Source: a bacterium (GTDB taxonomy: Bacteria > Electryoneota > RPQS01). Taken from it: a stretch of DNA of 6,622 nucleotides. The position numbers were made by a program, and so were the translations under genes. This document shows, one piece after another, positions 4,885 to 6,622 of the stretch (position 1 is the first letter of the stretch; each line of letters begins with the position of its first letter). The stretch spans positions 1 through 6,622 of the forward strand of contig JAHIZR010000185.1 of assembly GCA_018814465.1 (NCBI GenBank), given 5' to 3'. Below the pieces are notes generated by a model. It worked only from the letters and a program-made list of their open reading frames with translations, made no database searches and was not told where the DNA came from.

Positions 4885-6594
4885 TCAGAACCCTTTAGCC
4901 AGTCCACTTCCCCGACTGTCGGACGCGCCCCAGAAGCCGCCGTACAAAGTATCTGCAGATACTGCATTAACATTCGCCCAGTGGGTTTGGGGATAGATAT
5001 TGTGCCGTTTGTCGCGCAATGCCTCCATCAAGTCAATCGCATATTCCTGTTCGAGAAACAAGTAATCCGGCACCCATTGATTGTGGAAGCGGGGGTAATC
5101 GATCGCTGCTTGCAGCGACATTCCGAAGTCAATTGAATTAATAATAGTGAGTAGCGTTCCGGTGATGATGCGGGGTCCGCCCGCTCCGCCCAGAACCATT
5201 ATGGGTTTGCCGTCGCGCACGAGGATGGTTGGGGTCATGGAGGACAGAGGCCGCTTGCCGGGCTCAATTTCGTTGGCCTCTTTGCCGATCAGTCCAAAAT
5301 AGTTAGGGCGGCCCGGCCAGGTCACGAAATCGTCCATTTCATTATTCAGGAAGAAGCCGGTGCCCGGCACAATCACTCCGCATCCGAAAGGAGTATTGAT
5401 AGTGGCGGTGATGGCGACCGCATTTCCCAGATTATCGATTACGGACAGATGCGTTGTATGCTTGAGATCCGGATGCTCGATTTCCGGCGGCAGGAAATCC
5501 TGAGGATTGCCGGGACCGTCCAGTTTGTCGTGCTGCAAGCGATTAATCAACATGCGCTGCTGATTAAGATAGTCCGGATTCATCAATCCCGCGGTTGGCA
5601 CGTTCACAAAGCCGGGGTCGCCTAAGAATTCGGCGCGATCCGCGAAGGCGATCTGCATGGCTTCGGCAATGAGATGAATCGCATCCGAAGAGCCTGCTCC
5701 GAAATAGCCGAGATCGTAGTCTTCCAGCAGTCCCAGCATCTGAATGACATGGATTCCGCCCGAACTGGGAGGCGGCATGGAGATCACATCGTATCCCCGG
5801 TAGCTGCCATAGACCGGCTCGCGTTCGATCGCCGCATAAGACTCAAAATCCGCCGCGCGCAGCGCGCCTTTGTGATCGCGCATGTATTTGTCAACTGTTT
5901 CGGGCACGTATCCGTGATAGAAACCTTCCGCGCCTTCGGCGCTGATTCGCCGCAGTGTCGCGGCAAGATCTTGCTGCACGAACCTGTCCCCGAAGGCAAA
6001 AGTCATGGAATCGTTCTTGAAGAAGATTTGCTTTGTTCCCTCGAACATCCCCAGGAAAGGCGCGTAGTTTTGCAGATAAATATCATAGCGAATCCCGACA
6101 TCAAACCCCGTATCAGCGAGGGCGATAGGCGCTTCGAGTACCTCGGCCAGAGTCTTGGTGCCGTATTTTTTGAGCGCCAGTTCGAGCGCCGCCACTTCAC
6201 CCGGAGTTCCCGCGGCCATGACTCCCATCGTGGAGAGGTAAGAGGGACTGGTTGTATCCTTCGGTACGAACATCAGGCGAGTCGCGCGGGCCGGAGCGGT
6301 TTCCCGGCCATCGATGGTTACTGAAGTGCCGTCGGCGAGTCGGATCACGATAAAGCATCCGCCGCCGATTCCGCTGGAAAAGTTTTCAGTAACGCCTAAA
6401 GCGAAGGCGACTCCCACGGCCGCATCAATGGCATTTCCGCCGCTGCGAAGGATATTCACTCCCACCTCCGTTGCCAAAGGATCCGCGCTGGAAACCATGG
6501 CATTTTTACCCCACACGGGCAGGGGTGAGGCGGCATTCGAAATAGAAATGAATACGGAGCACAGCAGTGCAAGCGACCATAGCCAATGACGCAT
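4885..6594 (-). CDS. ggt: Gamma-glutamyltransferase / glutathione hydrolase, secreted
   Basis: 569 residues, full family length. It cleaves the gamma-glutamyl bond of glutathione and related compounds and transfers the group to water or to amino acids or peptides. An N-terminal signal peptide (hydrophobic 5-18, likely cleavage after SNA at 19-21) directs it outside the cytoplasm. The precursor should cut itself before T380 (KHTTHLS), the nucleophile of the small subunit. Conserved substrate positions by E. coli numbering offset: R97 in DGRETAP, N400 in INTPFG, E419 and D422 in NNEMDDF, S451-S452 in PLSSM, G472-G473 in GGAGG. The lid loop between about 424 and 438 is present. E419 is the Glu form rather than the Gln of E. 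coli, and the lid Tyr of E. coli appears as F433. ATG at 6594 has AAGGA with a 9-base spacer upstream. It lies before, not inside, the promoter-driven operon downstream. Confidence 0.96.
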   Translation of the reverse strand: MRHWLWSLALLCSVFISISNAASPLPVWGKNAMVSSADPLATEVGVNILRSGGNAIDAAVGVAFALGVTENFSSGIGGGCFIVIRLADGTSVTIDGRETAPARATRLMFVPKDTTSPSYLSTMGVMAAGTPGEVAALELALKKYGTKTLAEVLEAPIALADTGFDVGIRYDIYLQNYAPFLGMFEGTKQIFFKNDSMTFAFGDRFVQQDLAATLRRISAEGAEGFYHGYVPETVDKYMRDHKGALRAADFESYAAIEREPVYGSYRGYDVISMPPPSSGGIHVIQMLGLLEDYDLGYFGAGSSDAIHLIAEAMQIAFADRAEFLGDPGFVNVPTAGLMNPDYLNQQRMLINRLQHDKLDGPGNPQDFLPPEIEHPDLKHTTHLSVIDNLGNAVAITATINTPFGCGVIVPGTGFFLNNEMDDFVTWPGRPNYFGLIGKEANEIEPGKRPLSSMTPTILVRDGKPIMVLGGAGGPRIITGTLLTIINSIDFGMSLQAAIDYPRFHNQWVPDYLFLEQEYAIDLMEALRDKRHNIYPQTHWANVNAVSADTLYGGFWGASDSRGSGLAKGF

Positions 6595-6603
6595 GAGATG
6601 ATT

Positions 6604-6608
6604 TCCTT
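6604..6608 (-). promoter_or_regulatory. Shine-Dalgarno for ggt
   Basis: AAGGA within an AAAAGGAAAT stretch lies 9 bases upstream of ATG at 6594 and supports that start. Only 28 bases upstream of ggt are visible, so its promoter is out of view. Confidence 0.65.
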
Positions 6609-6622
6609 TTTTGAAGCTCTGA

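Noticed and set aside
5674..6324. Plus-strand open frame of 216 residues opposite ggt
   Set aside because: Antisense shadow of the well-conserved gamma-glutamyltransferase; rich in Arg/His and without known motifs.

Overview
The window is a compact bacterial segment with every recognisable gene on the minus strand and almost no spare DNA. I cannot name the organism. Middling G+C, frequent TTG/GTG starts and an exported gamma-glutamyltransferase suggest a bacterium outside the best-studied groups, possibly Gram-negative and uncultured; that is inference, as nothing in the window fixes the taxon.

Read in the direction of transcription (right to left): (1) 6594-4885, a complete secreted gamma-glutamyltransferase (ggt) with signal peptide and intact catalytic Thr. 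(2) A 102-base gap (4783-4884) with a near-consensus sigma70-type promoter pointing into the next gene and a 6-bp inverted repeat between and over its -35/-10 elements, a plausible autoregulatory operator. (3) 4782-4345, a small XRE-type helix-turn-helix regulator. (4) 4299-2042, a full partner-switching cassette: STAS anti-anti-sigma antagonist, GAF-PP2C (RsbU/SpoIIE-like) phosphatase and RsbW-like serine kinase, each overlapping the next by 17 bases. (5) 2061-1558, coaD, phosphopantetheine adenylyltransferase, overlapping the kinase gene by 20 bases. (6) 1561-881, a protein that aligns with pyridoxine 5'-phosphate synthase PdxJ, almost without gaps over its C-terminal half, but has lost essentially all the active-site and phosphate-binding residues; it overlaps coaD by 4 bases (ATGA) and has a strong Shine-Dalgarno. 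(7) 871 to the left edge, the first 290 codons of a polytopic GT-C (GT39/PMT_2-like) glycosyltransferase, cut by the window edge.

Genes 3-7 look like one transcription unit started from the 4815-4843 promoter. The phosphatase (input through its GAF domain) would dephosphorylate the STAS protein, which would then bind the kinase and free its client. No sigma factor or other client is encoded here, so the output is unknown. The most unusual item is the degenerate PdxJ-like protein: an apparently maintained, well-translated TIM-barrel pseudoenzyme next to a CoA biosynthesis gene.
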